Positions 17,939 through 26,363 of a stretch of 46,772 nucleotides of DNA are shown piece after piece. Source of the DNA: CAZBUK01 sp964495085 (lineage in GTDB: Bacteria; Bacteroidota; Ignavibacteria; T3Sed10-11). The notes under the pieces are model-generated. The model had not been told where the DNA came from, did not search any database, and saw only the letters and a list, made by a program, of their open reading frames with translations. The position numbers and the translations under genes are program-made. How positions within the stretch are numbered: the stretch's first letter is position 1; every line of letters starts with the position of its first letter. The DNA lies in NCBI GenBank assembly GCA_964495085.1, contig CAZBUK010000024.1, positions 1 through 46,772 on the forward strand, written 5' to 3'.

Positions 17939-18988
17939 TTATGCCGACTCGTGCACCGGTTTCATGGTGCGGAGTGCTTCCTCGATCCGTTCGTTGATAT
18001 TATGCCTGACCATCTCATCTGCTTTGAGAATCATATTTTTAATCGCTTTCGGCGTCGATCCGCCGTGTCCTATGATCGTTATTCCCTGCACACCGAGCAG
18101 CGGTACGCCGCCGTACTCCTGATAATCGAATTCTTTGAGAATCGTGCGGAGTGTGCCGCGCATCATGCCCATCCAAACCTTTTTGCGCATACTCCGCTCC
18201 GCATACTCCCTGAATTTATTCTTCAGAACTCCGATGACGCTTTCGGCGAATTTCAGCAGAACGTTTCCGGTAAACCCGTCGCACACAACCACATCGGCTT
18301 TCCCTGTTAAAATGTCCCTGCCTTCGACATTTCCGATAAAATTTAAATTGCTCTGTTCCAGAAGCTTGAACACCGATTTAGAAAGTTCGTCTCCTTTACC
18401 GGGTTCCTCTCCGATATTAAGCAAGCCTACCGAGGGATTTTCCTTTCGAAATAATAGCCGGGCGTAGATGCTTCCCATAATTGCGAATTCGAATAGGAAA
18501 TGCGGCTTACAATCGGTAACGGCTCCCGCATCGAGCAGGAGGGTAACTCCTTTCTCGGTCGGTAAAAAGGCGCCGATAGTGGGGCGGCTGACATCCCGCA
18601 ATCTTCCGAGCATCATCGTTGAAGCAGATACAACCGCACCGGTATTGCCGGCGCTCACGAATGCATCGACACGCCGGTCGCGATGCAAACTCAAGCCGAC
18701 GCTGATGGTGGAATCTTTTTTCTCGCGCAGAGCGGCGACCGGAGAATCATGCATCCCGATCACCTGGCTTGCATTGACCACAGAGTACTTCAGATTACCG
18801 GCGTGTTTACCTCTTATTTTCTTCTCGATTTCGTCCTTGGGCCCGATAAATACCACTTCGATCCTGTTGCGGGCTTCCCGGAGCGCGTCGAATGCACCTT
18901 CGATTTCATTGTCGGGGGCGTGATCTCCCCCCATCGCGTCGAGGGAAATGCGCGTTATCAGCTCCCCCCGATCGGCTGTATGCTCCAT
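17939..18988 (-). CDS. plsX: Phosphate acyltransferase PlsX
   Basis: 349-residue enzyme that converts acyl-ACP to acyl-phosphate, linking fatty-acid synthesis to phospholipid assembly at the membrane. Family phrases are RISLDAMGGDHAPDNE near the N-terminus, DAFVSAGNTGAVVSAS, and VVCDGFTGNVLLK. The frame opens at a TTG at 18997, but the ATG three codons later (18988) is taken as the start. It follows rpmF by 74 nt and precedes fabH by 25 nt, the common yceD-rpmF-plsX-fabH order. Confidence 0.95.
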   Translation of the reverse strand: MEHTADRGELITRISLDAMGGDHAPDNEIEGAFDALREARNRIEVVFIGPKDEIEKKIRGKHAGNLKYSVVNASQVIGMHDSPVAALREKKDSTISVGLSLHRDRRVDAFVSAGNTGAVVSASTMMLGRLRDVSRPTIGAFLPTEKGVTLLLDAGAVTDCKPHFLFEFAIMGSIYARLLFRKENPSVGLLNIGEEPGKGDELSKSVFKLLEQSNLNFIGNVEGRDILTGKADVVVCDGFTGNVLLKFAESVIGVLKNKFREYAERSMRKKVWMGMMRGTLRTILKEFDYQEYGGVPLLGVQGITIIGHGGSTPKAIKNMILKADEMVRHNINERIEEALRTMKPVHESA

Positions 18989-19062
18989 AGAAAGCAAAAT
19001 CTATAATTTCCAGCGTTGTTGTTATGCTACCTACCGGCAAGCTCTCAACATCGAGAGGGTAT

Positions 19063-19242
19063 TTATTCTTTCGGTGTGGTGATCGTTCGTCCGTTGTAAT
19101 AACCGCAGTTCGGACAGGCGCGATGAGCCAGTTTCTGCTCATGACATTGAGGACATTCCGCGAGCGCCGGTGCGGATGCTTTGTAGTGTGTTCGGCGTTT
19201 ATCGCGCCGGGTTTTTGAATGACGTCGTTTTGGATTTGGCAT
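19063..19242 (-). CDS. rpmF: 50S ribosomal protein L32
   Basis: 59-residue basic protein beginning MPNPKRRHSKTRRDKRRTHY, the invariant L32 N-terminus. A zinc ribbon follows with Cys30, Cys33, Cys43 and Cys46 (CxxC-x9-CxxC), so this is the zinc-binding form and not the cysteine-free paralogue. It is a component of the large ribosomal subunit. It lies between the DUF177 gene (34 nt upstream) and plsX (74 nt downstream), exactly as in many bacteria. Confidence 0.97.
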   Translation of the reverse strand: MPNPKRRHSKTRRDKRRTHYKASAPALAECPQCHEQKLAHRACPNCGYYNGRTITTPKE

Positions 19243-19276
19243 TACGGAATTACCTTCGTATAAGATGATACTTGTT

Positions 19277-19777
19277 TCAATTGTTCTTTATCAGTTTCGT
19301 CAGCGGTTCCCACCTGGCATCCATCTCCTGAGTATGGCACGAACACCCGGTAACATTTTTATTCACACCGCAGACCGGACATAACCCTTTACAGTCGTCG
19401 GTACACAGAACTTTGAATGGCATCGTGAGAAGCAAATATTGCCTCACATCTTCAGTGATATCTACGACCGTATATTCCGACGGGAGCACAACGACTTCAT
19501 CCTCCGCGAACGATCCTGCATCCTTCTCATGAAGCAGGTAAACCATACGGTAGGACGTTTCAATTTTTTTTAGAAGATCCTCGGCGCATCGATCGCACGT
19601 CAGAGCAGCCGTCGTCCGGATTTTTCCCTGCAGCTCGATCAACCGCTCAGTTTTATCCAACCTCACCTCGACATCGACCGTACCTCGGAACCGGTCGTCC
19701 AGGTTCAAATCCTCTACCTTCTCTGAGAACGTATATTCACGTACGCCGAGCGGGAGACTACCGGTATTAAATTTCAT
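19277..19777 (-). CDS. yceD: DUF177 (YceD) family protein
   Basis: 166-residue protein of the YceD/DUF177 family, which is needed for normal 23S rRNA accumulation in some bacteria and plant plastids and is almost always encoded before rpmF. A central CDRCAEDL motif and a C-terminal cysteine cluster (CTDDCKGLCPVCGVN ... GCSC) suggest metal binding. The acidic stretch EDEVVVLPSEYTVVDITEDV is typical. It is the first gene of the long ribosomal/fatty-acid operon and follows a strong promoter with about 35 nt of leader. Confidence 0.88.
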   Translation of the reverse strand: MKFNTGSLPLGVREYTFSEKVEDLNLDDRFRGTVDVEVRLDKTERLIELQGKIRTTAALTCDRCAEDLLKKIETSYRMVYLLHEKDAGSFAEDEVVVLPSEYTVVDITEDVRQYLLLTMPFKVLCTDDCKGLCPVCGVNKNVTGCSCHTQEMDARWEPLTKLIKNN

Positions 19778-19818
19778 AATGCTCCCCTGCGCCTGTCTAA
19801 AGAACGTCTAAAATTTAC

Positions 19819-19847
19819 AATATATCGAAAACCGGCTCGATAGTCAA
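19819..19847 (-). promoter_or_regulatory. Strong sigma-70-type promoter of the yceD-rpmF-fab operon
   Basis: On the minus strand: -35 TTGACT (19842-19847), spacer of exactly 17 bp, -10 TATATT (19819-19824). The start of transcription would be near 19812, 35 nt before the yceD ATG. The next gene upstream (bioY) ends at 19959, so this promoter sits in the only real gap before the operon. No FapR- or FadR-like palindrome was recognised beside it. Confidence 0.75.
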
Positions 19848-19958
19848 GAAAACGGCAACCGGGAGCTCCCTGAAACCTCACATATTGAGTTCTCTTCAGA
19901 ATATCGCGCTTCCGGGATCGTTACCGGAATTATCAATATGGGACTCATTCCGTAACGC

Positions 19959-20531
19959 CTATTTTTTTGATCTACCTGCAATACGATGGTAAATGCTGGC
20001 CGCAGCGGCCAGCTTCAGCAGATCCCACCAGCTGAATATGAGGAATCCCGATTTGATTGCCTGCCTCAAATCCTGGAAGACCACAAAATTCAGCTGTATC
20101 GTTCCCAGTGAAAATATTACGAGCAAACCGGCAAACATCGAGAACAGTATCCAGATAAATTCGCCCCTTCGTGCGACCAAATAACCGACAAGATAAGCTG
20201 CGATTGGAAAAGCAAATAAATAACCCCCGGTAGGTCCGATCAGCCGTAGGAATCCCGGAGCACCCACCGCAGCGAATACGGGCAACCCGATCGCACCGAC
20301 CCCGAGATAAAGAAGCTGACTGATCGCTCCGTTTCGCGCCCCGAGAAACGCACCGGCGAGCAGTACAAAAAATGTCTGGAGCGTAAATGGAACCGGATAC
20401 TGCGCTATCTCCACACGCGCCCCCAATGCGGTAAGCGCAGCGAAAACGGTAATCCAGAGTACCTGGATAAATACGGTCGATTGCGTTATTGCCTGCGAAC
20501 GGCCTTCCTCGGATATTGCCTTTATCTGCAT
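19959..20531 (-). CDS. bioY: Biotin transporter BioY (S component)
   Basis: 190-residue membrane protein with six predicted helices, the substrate-binding S unit of an energy-coupling-factor biotin transporter. The family phrases ALGARVEIAQYPVPFTLQTF and GPTGGYLFAFPIAAYLVGY are present. The start at 20531 has GAGGA 8 nt upstream; an ATG at 20555 overlaps the stop of the preceding gene as TAATG and is an alternative that adds 8 residues. No ECF ATPases or BioN-like gene are in the window, so it works alone or with a shared module elsewhere. Biotin serves acetyl-CoA carboxylase, which fits the nearby fatty-acid operon. Confidence 0.92.
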   Translation of the reverse strand: MQIKAISEEGRSQAITQSTVFIQVLWITVFAALTALGARVEIAQYPVPFTLQTFFVLLAGAFLGARNGAISQLLYLGVGAIGLPVFAAVGAPGFLRLIGPTGGYLFAFPIAAYLVGYLVARRGEFIWILFSMFAGLLVIFSLGTIQLNFVVFQDLRQAIKSGFLIFSWWDLLKLAAAASIYHRIAGRSKK

Positions 20532-20554
20532 TGTATATTCCTCATTTGTTTGCA

Positions 20555-21493
20555 TTAATTCAATTTATGCCTGCTCACGCGCCCGAGCCAGTCCCGGGTA
20601 ATTTGCAGTATCTTTTCAAAAGCCGCTGAGGCACCTCTTTCAAAAGGATGGCTGGCACCGTAAATATGATCGGTATCCTGTATATCAACGATCTCCGAGA
20701 GCGGATGATTCGATGCACTGTAAAGAATCCGCGACTCCTCCGGAGAAACTGTCGGATCATTCATCCCCTGAATGAATAACAGAGGGATGTCGGTTCGCCG
20801 GACCGCGTCGACGACATTGAGCCGTTGTGAATTGTCCTCAATATCATGCAGCGCTTCGATGCCTACCCTCACGGCACCGTATTCCGGATCGCCGTCGAAC
20901 TCGATCCAACCGTTTTTACGCCACTCCCTGAACACCGGTTCGGGGAATCTATAAAATGTCGAAACGGACGACCAGGCTACCACTGCCTCAATATCTTTTC
21001 TTTCTGAGGCGACCAGGAGCGAGATCGCAGCCCCTCCCGAGTGGCCGAGGAGTATTACCGGCCCGCTCGAATCGTCGATTCCATAATTCGAGAAGTATCC
21101 ACCGACCAGCTTATCCAGCAGCAGATGCATATCTTCTATTTGTTTCGTCGGGGTATTACGCGCAAAAAGTTCCCACTCGCTGATCATCTTCCCACCCGGT
21201 ACTACCCCATTTCCCGAAAAATTTATAACAACAGACGTGTACCCACTTTCGGCAAAAAACTCTCCGGTAGAAGGGAAAAAAGACCAGTCCTTGAACGTCT
21301 TGAATCCATGCGCAATTACTATAATAGGTGTGGATTTAACGTTTTCAATGTGCCGGATATCTCCCGATACCACATTTCCATCCTCCGCAGAACGCTGCGG
21401 GTGAACGACGCTGAATTCCTGTCTGGTTATTAACCGCACGTTCCGTGTATCTTGATAAAATGGGGGTTTTCCGGGGTTTTGATGGTATAACAT
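20555..21493 (-). CDS. Alpha/beta-hydrolase fold protein
   Basis: About 312 residues of the alpha/beta-hydrolase fold, serine hydrolase type. The nucleophile elbow is LLGHSGGAAISLL, an oxyanion-type HGF lies in VIAHGFKTFKDW, the acid is likely in QGMNDPTVSPEE and the base is the His of DTDHIYGASHPFE. It resembles acyl-peptidase/dienelactone-type hydrolases; the substrate is unknown. No signal peptide. The frame opens at TTG 21517, but that codon is the -35 of a promoter-like element and the ATG at 21493 lies in its -10, so the true start could be the GTG at 21439. Its stop overlaps the alternative bioY start. Confidence 0.75.
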   Translation of the reverse strand: MLYHQNPGKPPFYQDTRNVRLITRQEFSVVHPQRSAEDGNVVSGDIRHIENVKSTPIIVIAHGFKTFKDWSFFPSTGEFFAESGYTSVVINFSGNGVVPGGKMISEWELFARNTPTKQIEDMHLLLDKLVGGYFSNYGIDDSSGPVILLGHSGGAAISLLVASERKDIEAVVAWSSVSTFYRFPEPVFREWRKNGWIEFDGDPEYGAVRVGIEALHDIEDNSQRLNVVDAVRRTDIPLLFIQGMNDPTVSPEESRILYSASNHPLSEIVDIQDTDHIYGASHPFERGASAAFEKILQITRDWLGRVSRHKLN

Positions 21494-21517
21494 ACTAATT
21501 GGTGCCGCGAAAGTCAA
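21489..21517 (-). promoter_or_regulatory. Candidate promoter overlapping the hydrolase N-terminus
   Basis: On the minus strand: -35 TTGACT (21512-21517), 17-bp spacer, -10 TATGTT (21489-21494). The -35 and spacing equal those of the yceD promoter. If it is used, the transcript starts near 21482, downstream of the ATG at 21493. Confidence 0.45.
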
Positions 21518-21555
21518 TTGAGTTATCAGCCTCCGGCGCCCTCCGGGGTAATGTG

Positions 21556-22710
21556 TTATCCGGGATCGGAACGGAGTTTCCGGATCGGGTAGAATGTATC
21601 ACGCCAGCGAATTCCACCCCTTGAGATCGTTAAAGCTACCGCGCGCGTGAATGTATACATAAATAAAAGTGCGAAGAGGGGTAAGAAGAGAAAATCCAAT
21701 TCTACCTTCCCCGTATACGTCTTCGTAACGGATATGTGGCTGATCATACCAAGTATTGCCGCGCCGATAAAAAGATAAACCGGTGTACCTTGAAATATGA
21801 ATAGGGCCGTATAGGGAAAGAAGAAGAAGACGAACTGACCGGCGAGAGCTGCAACGGCACGCACAAAACTGTAGCGCATTCCTGCATAGGAATTTTTTTC
21901 CAATCCACGAACGGCCTCGCTCAATGAATCATACCAGGCGACTTCGATATATTCAGTCGCAATGACGAAACGTTGCCTCAAACCGGATCTTTTCGAGCGG
22001 AGACCAAGCTGCAGATCGTCGTCGGGTCTGAGCCTGAACGCCTTATGGGTTCCGATACGCTCATAAGCTTCTCTGCTGATAAGATTAAAAGCTCCGACAC
22101 CCATGCCCCCTTTCCGGCTCCGGTCGTTCATTGCCGACCACGGCCTGTAGAAAATTGAAAATGAAAGCAGAAAATAGTGAATAAATCCGCGCAGAAGAAA
22201 TGAGCTGCCGGTGATAAGCGGCGATGCTGCAAGATGGTCCGCCTTCTGACGCATGAAATATCCCACAGCGGTTTTGAGCGCGCTGCGATCGTATACGACA
22301 TCGGCATCGGTGAAGAGTAGCAGCGAACCGCTCGAAACGAGATATCCTTTGTATAATGCGTGGTTTTTTCCGAGCCATTCCGGCGGGAGATCTTCGATCC
22401 GTATCGATGTAACGCCTCTTTCGATGTATTTTGCCGCGACGGCGGAGGTTCCGTCGCTCGATCTATCGTCCACGAAAATTATCTCGATTCCGGGATAATC
22501 CAATTCTACCAGAGAATGGAGCGAGCGATCGATCTTGCGTGCTTCGTTCCTGGCGGCAATGATGACGGATAGCCTGGGGTACTCTGCTACATCAAGCATG
22601 CATGACCGGTCGAGACGGCCGATCCTTCGCAGACCGAGAAGAACATCGAGCGTTACCGCCGACCAGAATAAAAGTGTAACTATCGCCAATACGAGTACCA
22701 ATGTCATCAT
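21556..22710 (-). CDS. Membrane-anchored family 2 glycosyltransferase
   Basis: 384-residue inverting GT-A glycosyltransferase. An N-terminal helix (LVLVLAIVTLLFWSAVTL) is followed by the catalytic domain: LSVIIAARNEARKI, FVDDRSSDGTS (nucleotide-binding acids), FTDADVVYD (DXD-like), and a late RPDDDLQLGLRSKRSGLRQR segment that matches the QxxRW-type region. Two or three C-terminal helices (about 285-370) follow. The pattern is like the carotenoid/hopanoid-associated family 2 enzymes (CrtQ/HpnB-like), but the acceptor is not known. It starts 12 nt after the EamA permease gene, so they form a pair. Confidence 0.85.
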   Translation of the reverse strand: MMTLVLVLAIVTLLFWSAVTLDVLLGLRRIGRLDRSCMLDVAEYPRLSVIIAARNEARKIDRSLHSLVELDYPGIEIIFVDDRSSDGTSAVAAKYIERGVTSIRIEDLPPEWLGKNHALYKGYLVSSGSLLLFTDADVVYDRSALKTAVGYFMRQKADHLAASPLITGSSFLLRGFIHYFLLSFSIFYRPWSAMNDRSRKGGMGVGAFNLISREAYERIGTHKAFRLRPDDDLQLGLRSKRSGLRQRFVIATEYIEVAWYDSLSEAVRGLEKNSYAGMRYSFVRAVAALAGQFVFFFFPYTALFIFQGTPVYLFIGAAILGMISHISVTKTYTGKVELDFLFLPLFALLFMYTFTRAVALTISRGGIRWRDTFYPIRKLRSDPG

Positions 22711-22722
22711 TTGATAAACTTT

Positions 22723-23586
22723 CTACAATCTGAGAAGTACTATGCCGCCGACGACGGCAAATACCGCAACCGTCTGAAACACGGTCAACCGCTCCCGCAG
22801 CAGAACGATCGCAAGCAGTCCGGTCACAAGACTGTTTGCCGCAAATAGCGGGGAAACGATGCCGGCGGGTCCGAGCGCCAGAGCATGCGCGTACAACTGC
22901 ATACCGCCGAAAGAAAATACTCCCGCCGCCGATCCCCACATCAATCCCCGCCGAAGTTCTAACTGCTTAATCGAATCAATTCTTTTCGAATCCGCCCTGG
23001 TAACCGTTCTAAACATAAAGAGTACCATGCCGGTAAAGTAACCGGCACAGAGGATGAGCGTATTATCCAGATTCAGCTCATCCGTTATTTTGAGTCCGCC
23101 GTTCCTGAGAAAGAATAAAAAAACAGAGACACCGGTGAGAAGGTACCAGGTCTTATGTTTGATGTTTCTTGACTCGCGCGGATCGGCTGGAAGCAGACAG
23201 ACGCCTGTCAGAATCAACACGATTGCCGAAATTTCCCTGCCCGTTAATCGTTCGCCGTATACGATCACAGCCATAAGGACAACCAGCAGGATATTTATGT
23301 TTACAACGGGCGAGGTCAGGCTGACGGGTCCGAGCTGTAACGCCCGCATAAACAGTATATTCCCCGCGGCGGAGCCGATTCCGACGACGATGCCTGCAAT
23401 GAGATGCTCGATGCCGAAAACCGAAGATGAGGAAACGACGGCAGCGGTCAGGAAGGATAACGAACCGGTAACGTACAAACCCAGCAATACCGTATCGGAA
23501 GGATACGAGCGATGCGATGTATACTTCAACAGATAGCCGGCTATGCCGAACAGGAGCGCGGCGGCGAAAGCGGGTGGAAACCACAT
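22723..23586 (-). CDS. EamA/DMT-superfamily permease
   Basis: 287-residue membrane protein with about ten hydrophobic helices in two EamA halves (first half to about 140, second half from SVFLFFLRNGGLKI on). EamA proteins export metabolites or act as small-molecule permeases; the substrate is not predictable. The frame extends 30 codons upstream, but the ATG at 23586 gives the normal start just before the first helix (FAAALLFGIAGYLLKY). It is 12 nt before the glycosyltransferase gene and may carry lipid-linked sugars or something unrelated. Confidence 0.85.
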   Translation of the reverse strand: MWFPPAFAAALLFGIAGYLLKYTSHRSYPSDTVLLGLYVTGSLSFLTAAVVSSSSVFGIEHLIAGIVVGIGSAAGNILFMRALQLGPVSLTSPVVNINILLVVLMAVIVYGERLTGREISAIVLILTGVCLLPADPRESRNIKHKTWYLLTGVSVFLFFLRNGGLKITDELNLDNTLILCAGYFTGMVLFMFRTVTRADSKRIDSIKQLELRRGLMWGSAAGVFSFGGMQLYAHALALGPAGIVSPLFAANSLVTGLLAIVLLRERLTVFQTVAVFAVVGGIVLLRL

Positions 23587-23587
23587 A

Positions 23588-23616
23588 TTGATTTTTCCCG
23601 CGATTAATTCTATACT
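23588..23616 (+). promoter_or_regulatory. Sigma-70-type promoter for the RDD-rmuC genes
   Basis: Plus strand: -35 TTGATT (23588-23593), 17-bp spacer, -10 TATACT (23611-23616). It sits directly beside the EamA start in the divergent gap and would give a leader of about 77 nt before the RDD gene. Confidence 0.55.
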
Positions 23617-23699
23617 ACAATATCTTTTTTCAAATATACTAAATTTTTCTCGCTTATCGTACCGGCATAATCTCAACCCTCTTGTAGAAGGACTTCACC

Positions 23700-24197
23700 A
23701 TGGAATTATCATCACAAATAAATATACAATCGTCCGCCCCCGTCGTTTATGCGGGATTCTGGATACGTTTTCTTGCTATGTTGATCGACGGCATCATCAT
23801 CTCCTTCGTTCAGGGAATATTCCTCATCCCGCTCATCATCATCTTCGGCATCTCCGGATTTTTTGAGGATCCCGAACATGTCTCCGAAGGCGCATTGTTT
23901 GCGGCGATCGGTTCGTATATATTCTTCGGCTTGTTTTTTTATCTTGCCATCTGGCTCTATTATGCCCTGATGGAATCGTCAAGTTACGGCGCTACGCTCG
24001 GAAAACTGGCACTGGGACTACGAGTTACCGATATGATAGGAAACAGGATGAGCTTTGGAAGAGCCTCCGGCAGATACTTCGGAAAAATCGTGTCGGGGCT
24101 CATACTGAATATTGGCTATATCATAGCTGCATTCACCGATAAAAAACAGGCGCTGCATGATATCATGGCCGGTTGTCTCGTGATCAGAAAAATATAA
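23700..24197 (+). CDS. RDD family membrane protein
   Basis: 165-residue membrane protein with three or four helices. The family features are near the start, YAGFWIRFLAMLIDGIII (the Arg and Asp that name RDD), and later SYGATLGKLALGLRVTDMIG and the ending KKQALHDIMAGCLVIRKI. The role of RDD proteins is mostly unknown; some are linked to ion exchange. AGAAGGA lies 7 nt before the ATG. rmuC begins 18 nt downstream. Confidence 0.9.
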   Translation: MELSSQINIQSSAPVVYAGFWIRFLAMLIDGIIISFVQGIFLIPLIIIFGISGFFEDPEHVSEGALFAAIGSYIFFGLFFYLAIWLYYALMESSSYGATLGKLALGLRVTDMIGNRMSFGRASGRYFGKIVSGLILNIGYIIAAFTDKKQALHDIMAGCLVIRKI

Positions 24198-24215
24198 CGG
24201 AGATCGCAGCCCGAC

Positions 24216-25448
24216 ATGGAACCTTTTCTGTATATCCTATCCGGATTTATCCTCGGCGCACTCGTCGTGTTCGTATTCTTTTACGCACGGAGAAAAGACG
24301 CGGAATCACTGACGCGCGAGCTCTTCGAAAAAGCGGAACGACAGAAGCGGCAGGAAATAGAATTACTCCTCGAACGTATAAAGGATTCATTCGGCTCATT
24401 GTCGCTCGACGCGCTCCGGAAGAATACCGAATCGTTTCTTCAGGTTGCAGGCGAAACGCTCACCAGACAAACCCAATCGGGAGAGAAACATCTCGATTCG
24501 AAGAAAGAATTAATCGATCACACGCTGGCCGATATGCGGAGCGACCTGCAGCGGGTCCAGCAGCTGATCTCGACGCTCGAGAAGGATCGCGAGCAGAAAT
24601 TCGGCGAACTATCAAAACAACTCCTGAATACCGCCGAGCAAACCGGTAAACTCCAGGAGACCGCAAACCAGCTTAAGCAGGCATTGGCGAGCACCAAGGC
24701 ACGAGGCCAGTGGGGTGAACGAATGGCGGAGGACGTATTACGATTTGCGGGATTCGTTGAGGGTATCAATTATCTGAAGAACAGAGCGCTGCAATCGGTT
24801 GCGAACAGACCGGACTTCACTTTCCTCCTTCCGCAGGATCTGAAGGTGAATATGGATGTCAAATTTCCTCTGGATAACTATCTTCGCTACCTTGAGGCCG
24901 GAAACGATACCGAACGCGATCAGTTCAGATCCAGGTTCATCAAAGACGTCCGTGCACGGATCAAAGAGGTTACCACGCGCGATTACATCAATCCTTCGGA
25001 GAATACCGTGGATTATGTGATCGTATTCATCCCGAACGAACAGGTGTATTCCTTCATCCACGAAAAGGATCCGTCCGTTCTCGACGATGCTCTCCGGCAC
25101 AAGGTCATTCTCTGCTCGCCCCTCACGTTGTATGCGATACTCGCCGTCATTCGGCAGGCAGTCGACAATTTCAACCTCGAAAAAACCGCCTCGCAAATGC
25201 TCGGTCTGTTCGGCACGTTCACAAGACAGTGGGAACTCTTTATCCGATCCTTCGACAAAATGGGAAAGAAAATCGAAGAGGCGCAGACGGAATTCAATTC
25301 GCTCACGACGACGAGAAAGAATCAACTGGAACGGCCGATACGGCAGATAGAGGAGCTGCGCCTGCAGCGAAATATTCCGGAGGCGAACCTCCTTCCCGGA
25401 AATCCATCGGATAACACCTCTGATCCCCGGGAGGATGAAAATCCTTAG
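24216..25448 (+). CDS. rmuC: DNA recombination protein RmuC
   Basis: 410-residue protein with an N-terminal membrane anchor (FLYILSGFILGALVVFVFFY), a long coiled coil (about 30-165), and the conserved RmuC C-terminal domain (GQWGERMAEDVLRFAGF, then FLLPQDLKVNMDVKFPLDNY, YVIVFIPNEQVYSFIHE). The C-terminal domain has a restriction-endonuclease-like fold; RmuC limits DNA inversions between short repeats. GGAG lies about 15 nt before the ATG. It is transcribed with the RDD gene, and a terminator follows at 25511. Confidence 0.93.
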   Translation: MEPFLYILSGFILGALVVFVFFYARRKDAESLTRELFEKAERQKRQEIELLLERIKDSFGSLSLDALRKNTESFLQVAGETLTRQTQSGEKHLDSKKELIDHTLADMRSDLQRVQQLISTLEKDREQKFGELSKQLLNTAEQTGKLQETANQLKQALASTKARGQWGERMAEDVLRFAGFVEGINYLKNRALQSVANRPDFTFLLPQDLKVNMDVKFPLDNYLRYLEAGNDTERDQFRSRFIKDVRARIKEVTTRDYINPSENTVDYVIVFIPNEQVYSFIHEKDPSVLDDALRHKVILCSPLTLYAILAVIRQAVDNFNLEKTASQMLGLFGTFTRQWELFIRSFDKMGKKIEEAQTEFNSLTTTRKNQLERPIRQIEELRLQRNIPEANLLPGNPSDNTSDPREDENP

Positions 25449-25510
25449 CTCCCGCGTCACGCAGCGAATCCGGCATCGCATCGACTTGCCGGTAAAGTAT
25501 GAAGACAGTA

Positions 25511-25547
25511 CTCCGTCCGAGAACGAACGTACGGAGACATGTTTTTT
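25511..25547 (+). terminator. Probable intrinsic terminator after rmuC
   Basis: Plus strand: 6-bp stem CTCCGT / ACGGAG with a 14-nt loop, then ACATG and six T (25542-25547). It lies 63 nt after the rmuC stop and before the trpF-like gene. Confidence 0.55.
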
Positions 25548-25641
25548 AATGCGATATTTTTGTATATTGTCCGCGAATTAACCGCTTACTCCAATTTTTC
25601 CGGGAATGATTGTCGACAGCGCACAAGGAGTAAAGCATCCG

Positions 25642-26319
25642 ATGTTCCGACCCCGCGTAAAAATCTGCTGTATTACTTCCGTCGAAGAAGCCCTTCTAGC
25701 CGTAAAGTACGGCGCATCAGCAGTCGGATTAGTCTCAGAAATGCCGAGCGGACCGGGTATTATCGGGGAGAAGGAAATAACGTTTATTGCCCGGAAGGTA
25801 CCGCCGGGAATTGCAACATTTCTCCTGACGAGCAGGCAGGATGTAAAATCGATAATCGATCAGCAGCGGCGCCTGCGGACGAACACGCTCCAGCTCTGCG
25901 ACTCGCTCACCGCGGGAACTTACGATGATTTGCGCCGAGCTCTTCCGGGTATCGGCATCGTTCAAGTCATCCATGTAACCGGACCTGAGTCGGCAACGGA
26001 GGGACGCGCAGTGGCGCCATTCGTGGATGCAATTCTACTCGACTCGGGAAACCGGAATGTACGCGTCAGGGAACTGGGCGGCACGGGGAGAACCCACGAT
26101 TGGTCGGTGAGCTCGAAAATCAGGGCCGACGTGAACGTTCCGGTCTACCTCGCGGGGGGACTCAATGCAGACAACGTAGCTGATGCGGTTGAAACGGTTC
26201 GGCCTTTCGGCCTCGATGTTTGCACCGGCGTCCGCACCGCCGGCAGGCTTGACGAGGAAAAACTAAACAATTTTTTCTTGCATATTCAGACGAAGGCGGA
26301 TGGAAGAGATTCGGCTTGA
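25642..26319 (+). CDS. Phosphoribosylanthranilate isomerase-like protein (TrpF family)
   Basis: 225-residue TIM-barrel protein of the TrpF family, which isomerises phosphoribosylanthranilate in tryptophan synthesis. The catalytic Cys is kept in VKICCITSVEEAL and the catalytic Asp in AILLDSG; the phosphate loops LAGGLNADNVADAV and DVCTGVRTAGRLDEEKL also fit. The segment after beta-2 reads GLVSEMPSGPGIIGEKEI and the C-terminal SSGVE is TGVR, so it is a divergent member. No other trp gene is nearby. The ATG at 25642 has AAGGAG 11 nt upstream; an earlier ATG at 25606 is in frame but has no such site. Confidence 0.75.
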   Translation: MFRPRVKICCITSVEEALLAVKYGASAVGLVSEMPSGPGIIGEKEITFIARKVPPGIATFLLTSRQDVKSIIDQQRRLRTNTLQLCDSLTAGTYDDLRRALPGIGIVQVIHVTGPESATEGRAVAPFVDAILLDSGNRNVRVRELGGTGRTHDWSVSSKIRADVNVPVYLAGGLNADNVADAVETVRPFGLDVCTGVRTAGRLDEEKLNNFFLHIQTKADGRDSA

Positions 26320-26363
26320 AAATCACCTAAATCATGTACAGGTAGTATAAAAATGGAGGAAGT

